This document shows positions 1 through 5,938 of a stretch of DNA of 5,938 nt, one piece after another. Within the stretch, counting starts at the first letter, position 1, and each line of letters opens with the position of its first letter. The position numbers and the translations under genes are program-made. The stretch spans positions 1-5,938 of the forward strand of contig DAOWJU010000096.1 of NCBI GenBank assembly GCA_030640215.1, read 5' to 3'. The notes under the pieces are model-generated. The model worked only from the letters and a program-made list of their open reading frames with translations. It ran no database searches and was not told where the DNA came from. This stretch comes from Desulfuromonadales bacterium. Lineage in GTDB: Bacteria > Desulfobacterota > Desulfuromonadia > Desulfuromonadales > BM103.

Positions 1-766
1 ACAGCCCGAATGGTTCATTGAAATTGATGGGGTGTAACAGGGCATGGGCATTACGCAGAAGCTCATCTCTCTTTTCCGGACCGACGTTTCCCACGTAGGT
101 GATGCCGTTTGTGTCAAGGTGGGGTTCCACCTCACGCTCATAGTAGATTTCATCCTGAATCGGACCTGCCATTATGAGGTTTCGGCCCGTCCCCATTGCT
201 ATCTCAATCGCCTCCTTCGCGCCTTTGTCGGGATGGATTCGGCCAAAGAAAAGAAGATAATTGTCAGGCTTTGCATTGAAGTTGAATTCGTCAAGATCTA
301 TACCGTGATGAATCGTGGCAATATAGTCCAGCTTAGGTGACCGGTCTGCCTCGCTAATGGCAACATAGTGGGCTTGTTTGTTGTACTTTTCATAAACAGG
401 CAGGATGCGGGGGGATGAAAAACCGTGGATAGTGGTAACCAGCGGGGTAGAGACAAGGCCACTGTATGTTAATGGCAAAAAGTCAAAGTGATTATGGATG
501 AGATCAAACTGCTCGGCACGCTCGAAAATCTCGGAAATATGCAGGCATTCCAAAACTTTAGGATCAGCATGTTCATCTTCCTCATAACCGACTCTGCAAA
601 CAGCCCGAAGAGCCCCCGCTGTCCTGGAATCAGCAGTCGCAAAGAGCGTCACCTCCACCCCTTTGGCTAGTAAACCTTCGGTCAGCAGAGAAACAACACT
701 TTCCCACGGGCCATAATGGCGCGGCGGTGTTCTCCATGCAATTGGAGAAAGCATTGCAATTCGCAT
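1..766 (-). CDS. GT-B family-4-like glycosyltransferase, N-terminal part (3' end beyond window)
   Basis: The minus strand is open from an ATG at 766 to the window edge: 255 codons with no stop. The protein starts MRIAMLSPIAWRTPPRHYGP, the usual first strand and Gly/Pro-rich loop of a GT-B N-terminal domain. HGF is at residues 114-116, and HHGIDLDEF (153-161) marks the linker. The second domain opens with LLFFGRIHPDKGAKEAI (171-187), the G-R-x-x-x-x-K-G nucleotide-sugar-binding signature of family 4. The sequence is cut just after NEPFGL, whose Glu251 is the first Glu of the family's E-x7-E motif. A typical member is about 340-400 residues, so roughly a third is missing. It should transfer a sugar from an activated donor in the cytoplasm, for polysaccharide, glycolipid or a compatible solute; donor and acceptor cannot be read. 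AAGAGG lies 5-6 nt before the ATG and supports this start. It is separated from the tRNA-Ala unit by over 500 bp of non-coding DNA, so it should have its own promoter. The family is clear; the substrate is unknown. Confidence 0.9.
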   Translation of the reverse strand, partial: MRIAMLSPIAWRTPPRHYGPWESVVSLLTEGLLAKGVEVTLFATADSRTAGALRAVCRVGYEEDEHADPKVLECLHISEIFERAEQFDLIHNHFDFLPLTYSGLVSTPLVTTIHGFSSPRILPVYEKYNKQAHYVAISEADRSPKLDYIATIHHGIDLDEFNFNAKPDNYLLFFGRIHPDKGAKEAIEIAMGTGRNLIMAGPIQDEIYYEREVEPHLDTNGITYVGNVGPEKRDELLRNAHALLHPINFNEPFGL

Positions 767-1302
767 AAATACCTCTTGTTTTGTTAGATTATCAATGCAA
801 AATACAAAAGAAAACTTTGTGTGTTTAAAACTATAACAAAGTTTAATCTTTATGCCGTTTTACACTTGCAGATAAGCAGAATAACAGGGAGGAGAGCCTT
901 CAGTTCTATGCCTCCGTCCATAACGGCATGATGAAACCAAGGTTATTTAACGAAGTGTGATGGACAGCAGAACGTTCCTATATGTTGTATTATCCGATGT
1001 TATGGGTCGTCAGAGGGCAGATTTCGAGTTTTCTTGTAATTCCTGCAATCTGAGAGGAGAGGAAAGCCACAAATGGTAATGGAGAATCCAGTAGAATAGG
1101 CTATTTTTGCGATTCATCCTCCGTCAGAAAATTCAAGAAGCCGGTGGTGTGATATTCAAGAACTCTGGGATGAGCAAGGTGGCGATAAATGGCTGGACAG
1201 ATTCTTCTTTTAGGAAGTTAATCCAAAAAGGAAGGGTGTTGGTAGTCGCTATTTTTGTGCAAAAAGCATTAAAATTACGAAAATCGACTACCAATAGAAC
1301 TA
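767..1302. other. Gene-free stretch between glycosyltransferase and tRNA-Ala terminator
   Basis: No reading frame here combines a ribosome binding site with a protein-like sequence. Positions 775-850 are AT-rich and form the upstream region of the glycosyltransferase. A weak sigma70-like box (TAATAC, read on the minus strand, near 985-990) exists, but its -35 is poor, so no promoter is called. An 8-bp inverted repeat, ATGCCGTT/AACGGCAT (852-859 and 922-929), has a 62-nt spacer and may be chance. From about 1098 a short plus-strand frame reads like protein for some 37 codons up to a TAG at about 1215, but it has no start and matches nothing I recognise. It could be a decayed gene. The stem-loop at 1239-1294 is listed separately. 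Confidence 0.6.
1239..1294. repeat. Long bulged inverted repeat (stem-loop)
   Basis: A perfect 10-bp inverted repeat, TTGGTAGTCG (1239-1248) and CGACTACCAA (1285-1294), continues inward after a 2-nt bulge (1249-1250). The inner stem pairs ATTTTTGT (1251-1258) with ACGAAAAT (1277-1284) using one G-U wobble in plus-strand RNA. This gives about 18 paired positions and a loop of roughly 18 nt. No run of T follows either arm directly, so it does not look like a standard intrinsic terminator. It sits about 20 bp beyond the tRNA-Ala terminator. It could be a remnant of a mobile element, a recombination site, or a structured RNA. Pairing was checked by eye; function is unknown. Confidence 0.65.
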
Positions 1303-1343
1303 TCAAAGAAAAGAAAAAGGGTTAGCATTTCTGCTAACCCTTT
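1303..1343 (-). terminator. Intrinsic terminator of the tRNA-Ala gene
   Basis: A perfect 12-bp stem, AAAGGGTTAGCA (1316-1327) with TGCTAACCCTTT (1332-1343), closes a 4-nt loop. On the minus strand the 3' arm runs into TTTTTCTTTTCTTTG, a strong U-rich tail. It begins 8 nt after the encoded CCA of the tRNA. On the plus strand the stem is followed by TTTAATTTGTTT, so it may work weakly in that direction too. It may also be the first effective stop for transcripts from the upstream protein operon. Confidence 0.93.
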
Positions 1344-1351
1344 AATTTGTT

Positions 1352-1427
1352 TGGTGGAGCTAAGCGGGATCGAACCGCTGACCTCCTGAATGCCATTCAG
1401 GCGCTCTCCCAGCTGAGCTATAGCCCC
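1352..1427 (-). tRNA. tRNA-Ala, anticodon GGC
   Basis: A complete 76-nt cloverleaf is on the minus strand. The 7-bp acceptor stem pairs GGGGCTA with TAGCTCC, with discriminator A73 and an encoded CCA. The D arm is GCTC-AGCTGGGA-GAGC. The anticodon arm is CCTGA-ATGGCAT-TCAGG, with anticodon GGC at 1392-1394. The variable loop is AGGTC and the T arm is AGCGG-TTCGATC-CCGCT. The acceptor stem contains G3-U70, the main identity element for alanyl-tRNA synthetase, which confirms alanine. It decodes GCC and GCU codons. It is a single-gene unit with its own promoter and terminator, apart from the rRNA operons where tRNA-Ala(UGC) is commonly found. Confidence 0.98.
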
Positions 1428-1440
1428 AAACAGGTGCAGA

Positions 1441-1469
1441 TTTATAACAGAGCGATACCGGAGTGTCAA
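1441..1469 (-). promoter_or_regulatory. Sigma70 promoter of tRNA-Ala
   Basis: On the minus strand a perfect -35 TTGACA (1464-1469) is followed after exactly 17 nt by TATAAA (1441-1446), five of six matches to the -10 consensus. The expected start near 1434 leaves a leader of about 7 nt before the mature 5' end at 1427, as is normal for tRNA genes. The spacing and near-consensus boxes indicate a strong promoter. No typical GC-rich discriminator is evident; the region after the -10 reads TCTGCACC. Confidence 0.9.
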
Positions 1470-1500
1470 CAGCTTTTTGTATTAAACGGTGACCCTGCAT

Positions 1501-1536
1501 CAGTAAATTGTTTGTCAGCTTTACTTGAATTTACTG
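1501..1536. repeat. 9-bp inverted repeat upstream of the tRNA-Ala promoter
   Basis: CAGTAAATT (1501-1509) and AATTTACTG (1528-1536) form a perfect inverted repeat with an 18-nt spacer, starting about 32 bp upstream of the tRNA -35 box. It could be a protein-binding site or a weak hairpin in read-through RNA. There is no adjacent T-run, so it does not qualify as an intrinsic terminator. Confidence 0.45.
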
Positions 1537-1569
1537 TTGATTCCTGAAGCGTTGCTGCATTCCGCACAG

Positions 1570-1767
1570 AAACTAATTAATCTCCATACGGAAACTCTGG
1601 ATGGCCGCAAGTGTAGTTTTCGATTTGGAAGCGAGCAATTTTTCGCAAGGTCAAGGAAGTCAAGCATTTGAGCGGAGGCGTAGTTCTTTACGCCGCACAA
1701 TCAAATGTGCAGATTGACGCAGAGATTGCGGAAAAGGGCCGTTTCCAGACGAAAACTAATTAATCTC
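1570..1767. mobile_element. MITE-like repeat element flanked by 15-bp direct repeats
   Basis: A perfect 15-bp direct repeat, AAACTAATTAATCTC, is present at 1570-1584 and 1753-1767. Just inside it lie imperfect terminal inverted repeats: CATACGGAAAC (1585-1595) and, on the other strand, CGTCTGGAAAC (1751-1741), matching at 8 of 11 positions with an identical GGAAAC core. The 167-bp interior has no convincing open frame; a minus-strand reading is broken by TGA. It does have a row of small hairpins: GGCGTA/TACGCC (1677-1694), GCACA/TGTGC (1695-1710) and CGCA/TGCG (1718-1730). This is the layout of a non-autonomous, transposase-dependent element. Fifteen bp is long for a target-site duplication, so part of the direct repeat may belong to the element. 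I have an unverified impression of similar sequences dispersed in Desulfuromonas/Geobacter-type genomes. The right direct repeat overlaps the last codons and stop of the TPR lipoprotein gene. Confidence 0.6.
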
Positions 1768-2433
1768 TTGCCAGAGCTGCTCAATATCACGAATCAAGCC
1801 GAGATGTTCGGCGTTGTTAATCGAATAGTAGAGTGAACCGAAGGTGTTCTTCTCATCTTCAAGCTTCAGGTAAACCAGGGCGGCATGGTAAAGCAGGAGG
1901 GCTTTCTGGTCGTCGCTTCTGACCCGTTCCAGAGCTTTGTTAAGCAGATTGAGCGACTCATCGTACTGGCTGGCCTGGTAATAAAGGAAAGCTGCCGTAT
2001 CGTATCTTTCGATACTTGTTCCAGGCATCCTTTGCAGAAGCTCTTCGGCCTCATCCAATTTGTAAAGGTGGTTGGCGTCGATCAACGCCAGACGATGCAT
2101 GATCTGCAGATGGTCTGGATCATCCTCGGGAACCATCTCCATGGCGCGTTCATAGGTGCGGAAGGCGTCCTTGTCCTCGTCGATCCGTTCGAGAACTTCC
2201 GCGCGACGGAGGTAATAACGTCCTACGGCAGGATCTTTAGCAATAACGATTGCGTACTGATGTGCTGCTGCGGCATAAGCCTTACTCTGGATCAGCTGCT
2301 CCGCTCGGTCGATCACTTCCTCAACCGGGCGTGGATCGTCTTTCCCTGATATGCCTGCGCAACCGCCAAGAACAAGGACAAGTGCACAGCCGAGGAGGAG
2401 AATGGCTTTGGTCATGTGCAAGAGAGGGAGCAC
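1756..2433 (-). CDS. TPR-repeat lipoprotein, function unknown
   Basis: The product is 225 residues. A lipoprotein signal peptide is clear: Lys9, a hydrophobic stretch at 10-22, and lipobox L22-G23-G24-C25 with cleavage before Cys25. Ala at +2 is compatible with outer-membrane sorting. The rest is helical with TPR-like pairs at about 37-70, 71-104, 142-175 and 177-210; examples are the segments around AYAAAAHQYAIVIAKDP and QYDESLNLLNKALE. TPR lipoproteins usually act as scaffolds in the periplasm; no enzymatic motif is seen and no partner can be named. I chose the GTG at 2433 because AAAAGGA lies 5 nt upstream; an ATG at 2415 would also leave a plausible signal peptide but lacks an obvious Shine-Dalgarno. 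The start is 26 nt after the purC stop, so the genes are probably co-transcribed. The last codons and TAG lie inside the 15-bp direct repeat of the adjacent MITE-like element, but the frame appears intact. Confidence 0.9.
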   Translation of the reverse strand: MLPLLHMTKAILLLGCALVLVLGGCAGISGKDDPRPVEEVIDRAEQLIQSKAYAAAAHQYAIVIAKDPAVGRYYLRRAEVLERIDEDKDAFRTYERAMEMVPEDDPDHLQIMHRLALIDANHLYKLDEAEELLQRMPGTSIERYDTAAFLYYQASQYDESLNLLNKALERVRSDDQKALLLYHAALVYLKLEDEKNTFGSLYYSINNAEHLGLIRDIEQLWQEIN

Positions 2434-2459
2434 TACAATCCTTTTGTAAGCGTAATGTT

Positions 2460-3353
2460 CTAAAGCGTGATGCCAGTTAGTTGAAAGAGCGCTTCCTGGT
2501 ACTTCTCCGAAGTCTTGTTAACGATATCTTCCGGAAGAGGCGGAGGTGGCGCCTGCTTGTTCCAGTCGAGAGTTTCAAGGTAGTCGCGTACGAACTGCTT
2601 GTCAAAACTCTGCTGAGGGCCACCCGGTTTGTACTGATCTTTCGGCCAGAAGCGCGACGAGTCGGGCGACATCGCCTCATCGATCCAGATCAAACTGCCA
2701 TCGGGCATGGTACCGAATTCAATCTTGGTGTCAGCGATAATGATACCTTTGTCCCAGGCAAAGTCACGTGCACGACTGTAAATCTCCAGAGTCTTGTCGC
2801 GAACCTGCTCGGCTATCTCCTGACCGCAGAGTTTGATGGTTTCTTCAAAAGAGATGTTCTCATCATGCTCACCGAGCTCGGCCTTTGTTGAAGGCGTAAA
2901 GATCGGTTTTTCAAGTCGCTCGCTTTCGAGCAGACCCTCCGGTAAAGCAATACCGCAGATGCTGCCATTCTTTTGATAATCTTTCCACCCTGAGCCGGAA
3001 ACATAGCCGCGAACGATGCATTCAACCAGCAGTGGCTTGGCTTTCTTGACCAGCATGCTACGACCTTCGAGTTGGTCGCGGTAGATGTGGGTTTCTGCCG
3101 GGTAGTCACTTACATCGGTGGCAATGATGTGATTTGGAACAATGTCGGACATCTGGTTAAACCAGAAGATCGAAAACTGGTTGAGGACCTGACCTTTTTT
3201 GGGAATGCCTTCATTCATGATGACATCAAAGGCGGAGAGGCGGTCAGAGGTTACGATCAGCAGATGCTCGCCAAGATCGTAGATGTCACGCACTTTACCG
3301 CGGTTGACCATTTTAAGGTTGGGCATATTGGTTTCGAGAACGATAGCACTCAC
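2460..3353 (-). CDS. purC: Phosphoribosylaminoimidazole-succinocarboxamide synthase (SAICAR synthetase)
   Basis: This cytoplasmic enzyme joins CAIR and L-aspartate using ATP to form SAICAR in de novo purine synthesis. The 297-residue length fits the longer, roughly 300-residue form of the family. Key motifs are in order: RGKVRDIYD (18-26) and SDRLSAFD (36-43) in the ATP-binding N-terminal lobe; the first SAICAR signature, [15 protein letters not shown] (107-121); [16 protein letters not shown] (152-167), the substrate-binding stretch; the second signature, IADTKIEFG (206-214); and [14 protein letters not shown] (224-237). No key residue looks lost. The start is GTG at 3353. AGGAG, 7-8 nt upstream, lies inside the last codons of the preceding foldase gene, whose stop is only 2 nt away, so translational coupling is likely. 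No PurR box or riboswitch is visible directly before the gene; any purine control would have to act from further upstream. It sits between two envelope-protein genes, unlike the purine clusters seen in many bacteria. Confidence 0.98.
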   Translation of the reverse strand: MSAIVLETNMPNLKMVNRGKVRDIYDLGEHLLIVTSDRLSAFDVIMNEGIPKKGQVLNQFSIFWFNQMSDIVPNHIIATDVSDYPAETHIYRDQLEGRSMLVKKAKPLLVECIVRGYVSGSGWKDYQKNGSICGIALPEGLLESERLEKPIFTPSTKAELGEHDENISFEETIKLCGQEIAEQVRDKTLEIYSRARDFAWDKGIIIADTKIEFGTMPDGSLIWIDEAMSPDSSRFWPKDQYKPGGPQQSFDKQFVRDYLETLDWNKQAPPPPLPEDIVNKTSEKYQEALFQLTGITL

Positions 3354-3355
3354 GG

Positions 3356-5299
3356 TTATTTCTCCTTGTTCAATACGTCTTGGACGCGCGGTGCGATCTG
3401 AATCGTTGCTGTACTACGGAGCTCTTCAAGCCGCTGCGCGGTTGCCTCGTTCTGCTTGCGGCTGAGGATCGACTTCTGCAGCTCTTCGCGTTTGGCTTCA
3501 TCCAGCTGGGTAATGTCAGCAGCAATATGTTCCTTGATCGCGACAATGATAAAACGATTCTGGATCTCGAAGAGCTGGTTAAGGGAGGTCTGCTCCTCGC
3601 CCGAAGCAAAGGCTGCGTTAGATAGCTCCTCAGAAGTGCCGAGGCGTGGCACGAAGGGGCTGTAAGTTCGGGTGAACTCACCGGTTTCCTCAACCTTGTA
3701 TTTAGCTTTCTTGGCCAGTTTGATCAGCTTGCCGCCAGCGCTTAAGTCTGCGACCAGTTTCTCGGCAGCGGTTTTGGCCAGCTGGGTCGATTCAGCAGCC
3801 CGATAAGCTGCTGTGACCAGATCCTTGACTTCGGTGAGCTCCGGAATATGGCTGGCAATCCGTTCCTTCAGAGTAAAGAGGATGACGCCGTCGTCTGTGA
3901 TGACTGGCTTGGCCAGCTTGTTCTCTTCAAGCAGAAGTGCAGCGCTGATGATCTCTTCATTACGGCCGATACCGTCGATATAGCCGTCGCGGGCAAAGGG
4001 GCCGGTTTCTTTCAGTCCGATTTCATTGGCGGTTGCGGCTGCTTCGAGATCACCAGTCTTGCGATTGATATTGTAAGAGTCCATCGCTTTTTCGAAGGCC
4101 AGCTGCTTGGCCTTCTCAGCGCGCAGCCCTTCCTTGACTTCATCCAGAGCATCTTCCTGAGAGCGGACACCTGGCTCGGTGTACTCTTCCACTTTGATGA
4201 TGTGGTAGCCGAAAGTGGTCTCCACCAGCTCGCTGATATCGCCGGGATTCATGCTGAACGCCGCATCTTCAAAAGGCTTGACCATTGAACCGCGGGTGAA
4301 GTAGCCGAGATTGCCACCTTTGACCGCACTGGCTTTGTCGTCAGAATTGATCCTGGCCAGCTCGGCAAAATCTTTCCCGGACTTGGCTTCCTCGAGAAGC
4401 TTTTCGGCAAAAGCACGTTTTTCCTCACGGACCTTATCCTCTGTACCTTCATCAATTTTGATCAGAATATGCGAGGCTTTGATTTTTTCAAGAATTTCAA
4501 ACTGGTCGAGGTGACGGCGATAGTACCTCTCCATCTCGCTCTCTTCGAAAGTCACTTCGTCAAGATAGCGCTGCGGTTCAAATTGCAGATAACGCAGGGC
4601 CACCATGTTCGGGGTGCGGAAGACTTCCTGTTGCTCGATGAAAAAGGCTTCCAGTGCCTCATCTGTAACTTTGACTTTACTTTCGAAGGCTGCCGAGGTC
4701 AGGCTGACAAAGTTGAGATTGACCTTCTCATTGTTATTGCGAAACTCTTCATCGATATCAGCATCAGTGACGGTGACGCCGGACTGAAGTTGTTCGCGGA
4801 CCTTGTTGGTGATCAATTCGCTGCGCTGCATGGCTTCAAATTCATCACTGTTCATGCGCTGGTAGGCCAGAACCTGCAGGTAGCGCTCCTTATTGAAGAC
4901 ACCGTTCTCCTGAAAAGCTGGGATCTGGGCAATCGCTTCGATCAACTCTTTGCCGCTGACGTCAATCTGCAGACGTTCTGCTTCATCCTGTAGCAACGCC
5001 TGATCGATCAGGCTGTTGATCGATTTTTCTGCCAGCTTCAGCTGCTTCTCAAGGGCCGGAGTGAACTGGTCCTGATAGATATTCTGGTAGAGTTGATAGA
5101 GGTTGCTGTAGGTATTCTGGAAGTCGTTATAAGTAATTGACTTGCCGTTGACCACCACAGCTTCAGCCGTTGGATCTTCACCCCCTGGCCCGCCGGGGGT
5201 AGAGAGCATGGCATAGCCGATGACGAAGCTGAGGATGATAATGGCAAAGGCCAATTTGATGATGATTGATTTCTGTTTGTTACGGACAAAGTCGAGCAT
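3356..5299 (-). CDS. ppiD: PpiD/SurA-type peptidyl-prolyl isomerase, membrane-anchored periplasmic chaperone
   Basis: The product is 647 residues, close to E. coli PpiD (about 620). The N-terminus [11 protein letters not shown] followed by one hydrophobic segment (about 12-31) is the classic PpiD anchor: a short basic cytoplasmic tail, one membrane helix, and the rest in the periplasm. Residues about 45-230 form a SurA-N-like chaperone region, with the typical [14 protein letters not shown] (48-61) and helices such as [16 protein letters not shown] parvulin rotamase domain spans about 273-372: KASHILIK (274-281) with His277, [21 protein letters not shown] (328-348), and GYHIIKV (364-370) with His366. 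The conserved parvulin histidines and the Met/Phe pocket are present, so catalysis is plausible, unlike in E. coli PpiD, whose parvulin domain is reported inactive. About 420-600 resembles a second, degenerate PPIase-like region. It probably helps exported proteins fold as they leave the Sec channel. The ATG at 5299 has GAGGAG about 12 nt upstream, slightly far. It is first in the operon with purC and the lipoprotein, and divergent from mreB. Confidence 0.93.
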   Translation of the reverse strand: MLDFVRNKQKSIIIKLAFAIIILSFVIGYAMLSTPGGPGGEDPTAEAVVVNGKSITYNDFQNTYSNLYQLYQNIYQDQFTPALEKQLKLAEKSINSLIDQALLQDEAERLQIDVSGKELIEAIAQIPAFQENGVFNKERYLQVLAYQRMNSDEFEAMQRSELITNKVREQLQSGVTVTDADIDEEFRNNNEKVNLNFVSLTSAAFESKVKVTDEALEAFFIEQQEVFRTPNMVALRYLQFEPQRYLDEVTFEESEMERYYRRHLDQFEILEKIKASHILIKIDEGTEDKVREEKRAFAEKLLEEAKSGKDFAELARINSDDKASAVKGGNLGYFTRGSMVKPFEDAAFSMNPGDISELVETTFGYHIIKVEEYTEPGVRSQEDALDEVKEGLRAEKAKQLAFEKAMDSYNINRKTGDLEAAATANEIGLKETGPFARDGYIDGIGRNEEIISAALLLEENKLAKPVITDDGVILFTLKERIASHIPELTEVKDLVTAAYRAAESTQLAKTAAEKLVADLSAGGKLIKLAKKAKYKVEETGEFTRTYSPFVPRLGTSEELSNAAFASGEEQTSLNQLFEIQNRFIIVAIKEHIAADITQLDEAKREELQKSILSRKQNEATAQRLEELRSTATIQIAPRVQDVLNKEK

Positions 5300-5351
5300 G
5301 AGTCAGGGTTTCTCCTCGTGATGTTTTCAGGTCATTTGGGAATAGGGCCGA

Positions 5352-5380
5352 ATGTTAGACAATCACCTGTATAAATGCAA
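5352..5380 (-). promoter_or_regulatory. Putative sigma70 promoter of the ppiD-purC-lipoprotein operon
   Basis: On the minus strand TTGCAT (5375-5380) is followed after 17 nt by TAACAT (5352-5357), four of six matches to the -10. The predicted start near 5345 gives a leader of about 45 nt before the ppiD ATG. The boxes are moderate. I see no heat-shock or sigma-E-type consensus, though such a promoter could be missed by eye. Confidence 0.5.
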
Positions 5381-5399
5381 CCGTTTTTCCTTTTATCTC

Positions 5400-5428
5400 T
5401 TGAAAAGGCAGGGGGCTTTTGCTAGTGT
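5400..5428 (+). promoter_or_regulatory. Putative sigma70 promoter of mreB
   Basis: TTGAAA (5400-5405), a 17-nt spacer and TAGTGT (5423-5428) are preceded by TGC, giving an extended -10. The expected start near 5435 leaves a leader of about 55 nt. Its -35 lies 20 bp from the -35 of the divergent ppiD promoter, and it overlaps one arm of a small inverted repeat, CCTTTT (5389-5394)/AAAAGG (5403-5408). Confidence 0.5.
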
Positions 5429-5471
5429 AAACAACGTTTTCTCGGCTTTTAACGGTCCACTTTTACTCTAA

Positions 5472-5938
<467 letters not shown>

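Noticed and set aside
44..670. Plus-strand frames opposite the glycosyltransferase
   Set aside because: Shadows of the minus-strand gene, which has clear GT-B motifs; none has its own ribosome binding site or family match.
852..929. 8-bp inverted repeat ATGCCGTT/AACGGCAT
   Set aside because: The spacer is 62 nt and there is no further pairing; a chance match is likely.
1098..1215. Short protein-like plus-strand frame (contains CDIQELWDEQGGDKWLDRF)
   Set aside because: Only about 37 codons between stops with no ATG/GTG plus ribosome binding site. It could be a gene relic, but I cannot name a family, so it is not listed as a pseudogene.
1107..1325. Plus-strand 72-codon frame starting TTG, ending in a Lys-rich tail
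   Set aside because: No ribosome binding site, a rare start, no family resemblance, and it runs through both the 1239-1294 stem-loop and into the tRNA terminator.
1275..1469. Minus-strand frame covering tRNA-Ala and its terminator
   Set aside because: The frame translates tRNA, promoter and terminator sequence; the RNA features explain it fully.
1347..1547. Plus-strand frame across the tRNA-Ala
   Set aside because: It is antisense to a complete tRNA and its promoter; coding is not credible.
1671..1730. Row of short hairpins considered as an intrinsic terminator or CRISPR-like array
   Set aside because: No U-tract follows on either strand, and there are no regularly spaced repeats with variable spacers; they belong to the repeat element interior.
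1885..2349. 154-codon plus-strand frame opposite the lipoprotein gene
   Set aside because: Antisense shadow of the TPR coding sequence; no recognisable protein features.
3848..4993. Long plus-strand frames (146 and 174 codons) opposite ppiD
   Set aside because: Antisense shadows produced by codon bias in ppiD; no ribosome binding site and no domain.

Overview
The window reads as ordinary chromosomal sequence from a Gram-negative bacterium. The inner-membrane PpiD-type chaperone, the lipobox-bearing TPR lipoprotein and MreB all indicate a Gram-negative cell envelope. The combination of mreB divergent from a ppiD-purC-lipoprotein unit, together with the look of the 1585-1751 repeat, suggests a deltaproteobacterium of the Desulfuromonas/Geobacter type. 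That placement is inference from memory and was not tested by any search.

Layout, left to right. Positions 1-766 (minus) hold the N-terminal 255 residues of a GT-B, family-4-like glycosyltransferase that runs off the left edge. Positions 767-1302 have no credible gene; they contain AT-rich sequence, a long bulged stem-loop (1239-1294) and possibly decayed DNA. Positions 1303-1469 (minus) are a complete tRNA-Ala(GGC) unit: a consensus sigma70 promoter, a 76-nt tRNA with encoded CCA, and a strong intrinsic terminator. Positions 1570-1767 hold a roughly 167-bp MITE-like element with imperfect terminal inverted repeats inside a perfect 15-bp direct repeat. The right-hand direct repeat contains the stop codon of the next gene. 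Positions 1756-5299 (minus) are a compact three-gene unit, transcribed in the order ppiD-like foldase, purC, TPR lipoprotein, with gaps of 2 and 26 nt. Positions 5300-5489 are a divergent promoter region with recognisable sigma70-type elements for both sides. Positions 5490-5938 (plus) are the first 149 residues of mreB, running off the right edge.

How the genes relate: PpiD helps fold exported envelope proteins at the inner membrane, the TPR lipoprotein is probably periplasm-facing, and MreB organises elongation of the cell wall. These share an envelope theme. PurC is a cytoplasmic purine-biosynthesis enzyme embedded between the two envelope genes and so tightly spaced that translation is probably coupled. 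No U-tract terminator is visible after the lipoprotein gene, so transcripts may continue into the tRNA-Ala unit and stop at its terminator.

I do not see a clearly new biological system here. The most interesting items are the MITE-like repeat abutting a stop codon, the unexplained stem-loop beside the tRNA terminator, and the possible read-through from a protein operon into a tRNA gene.
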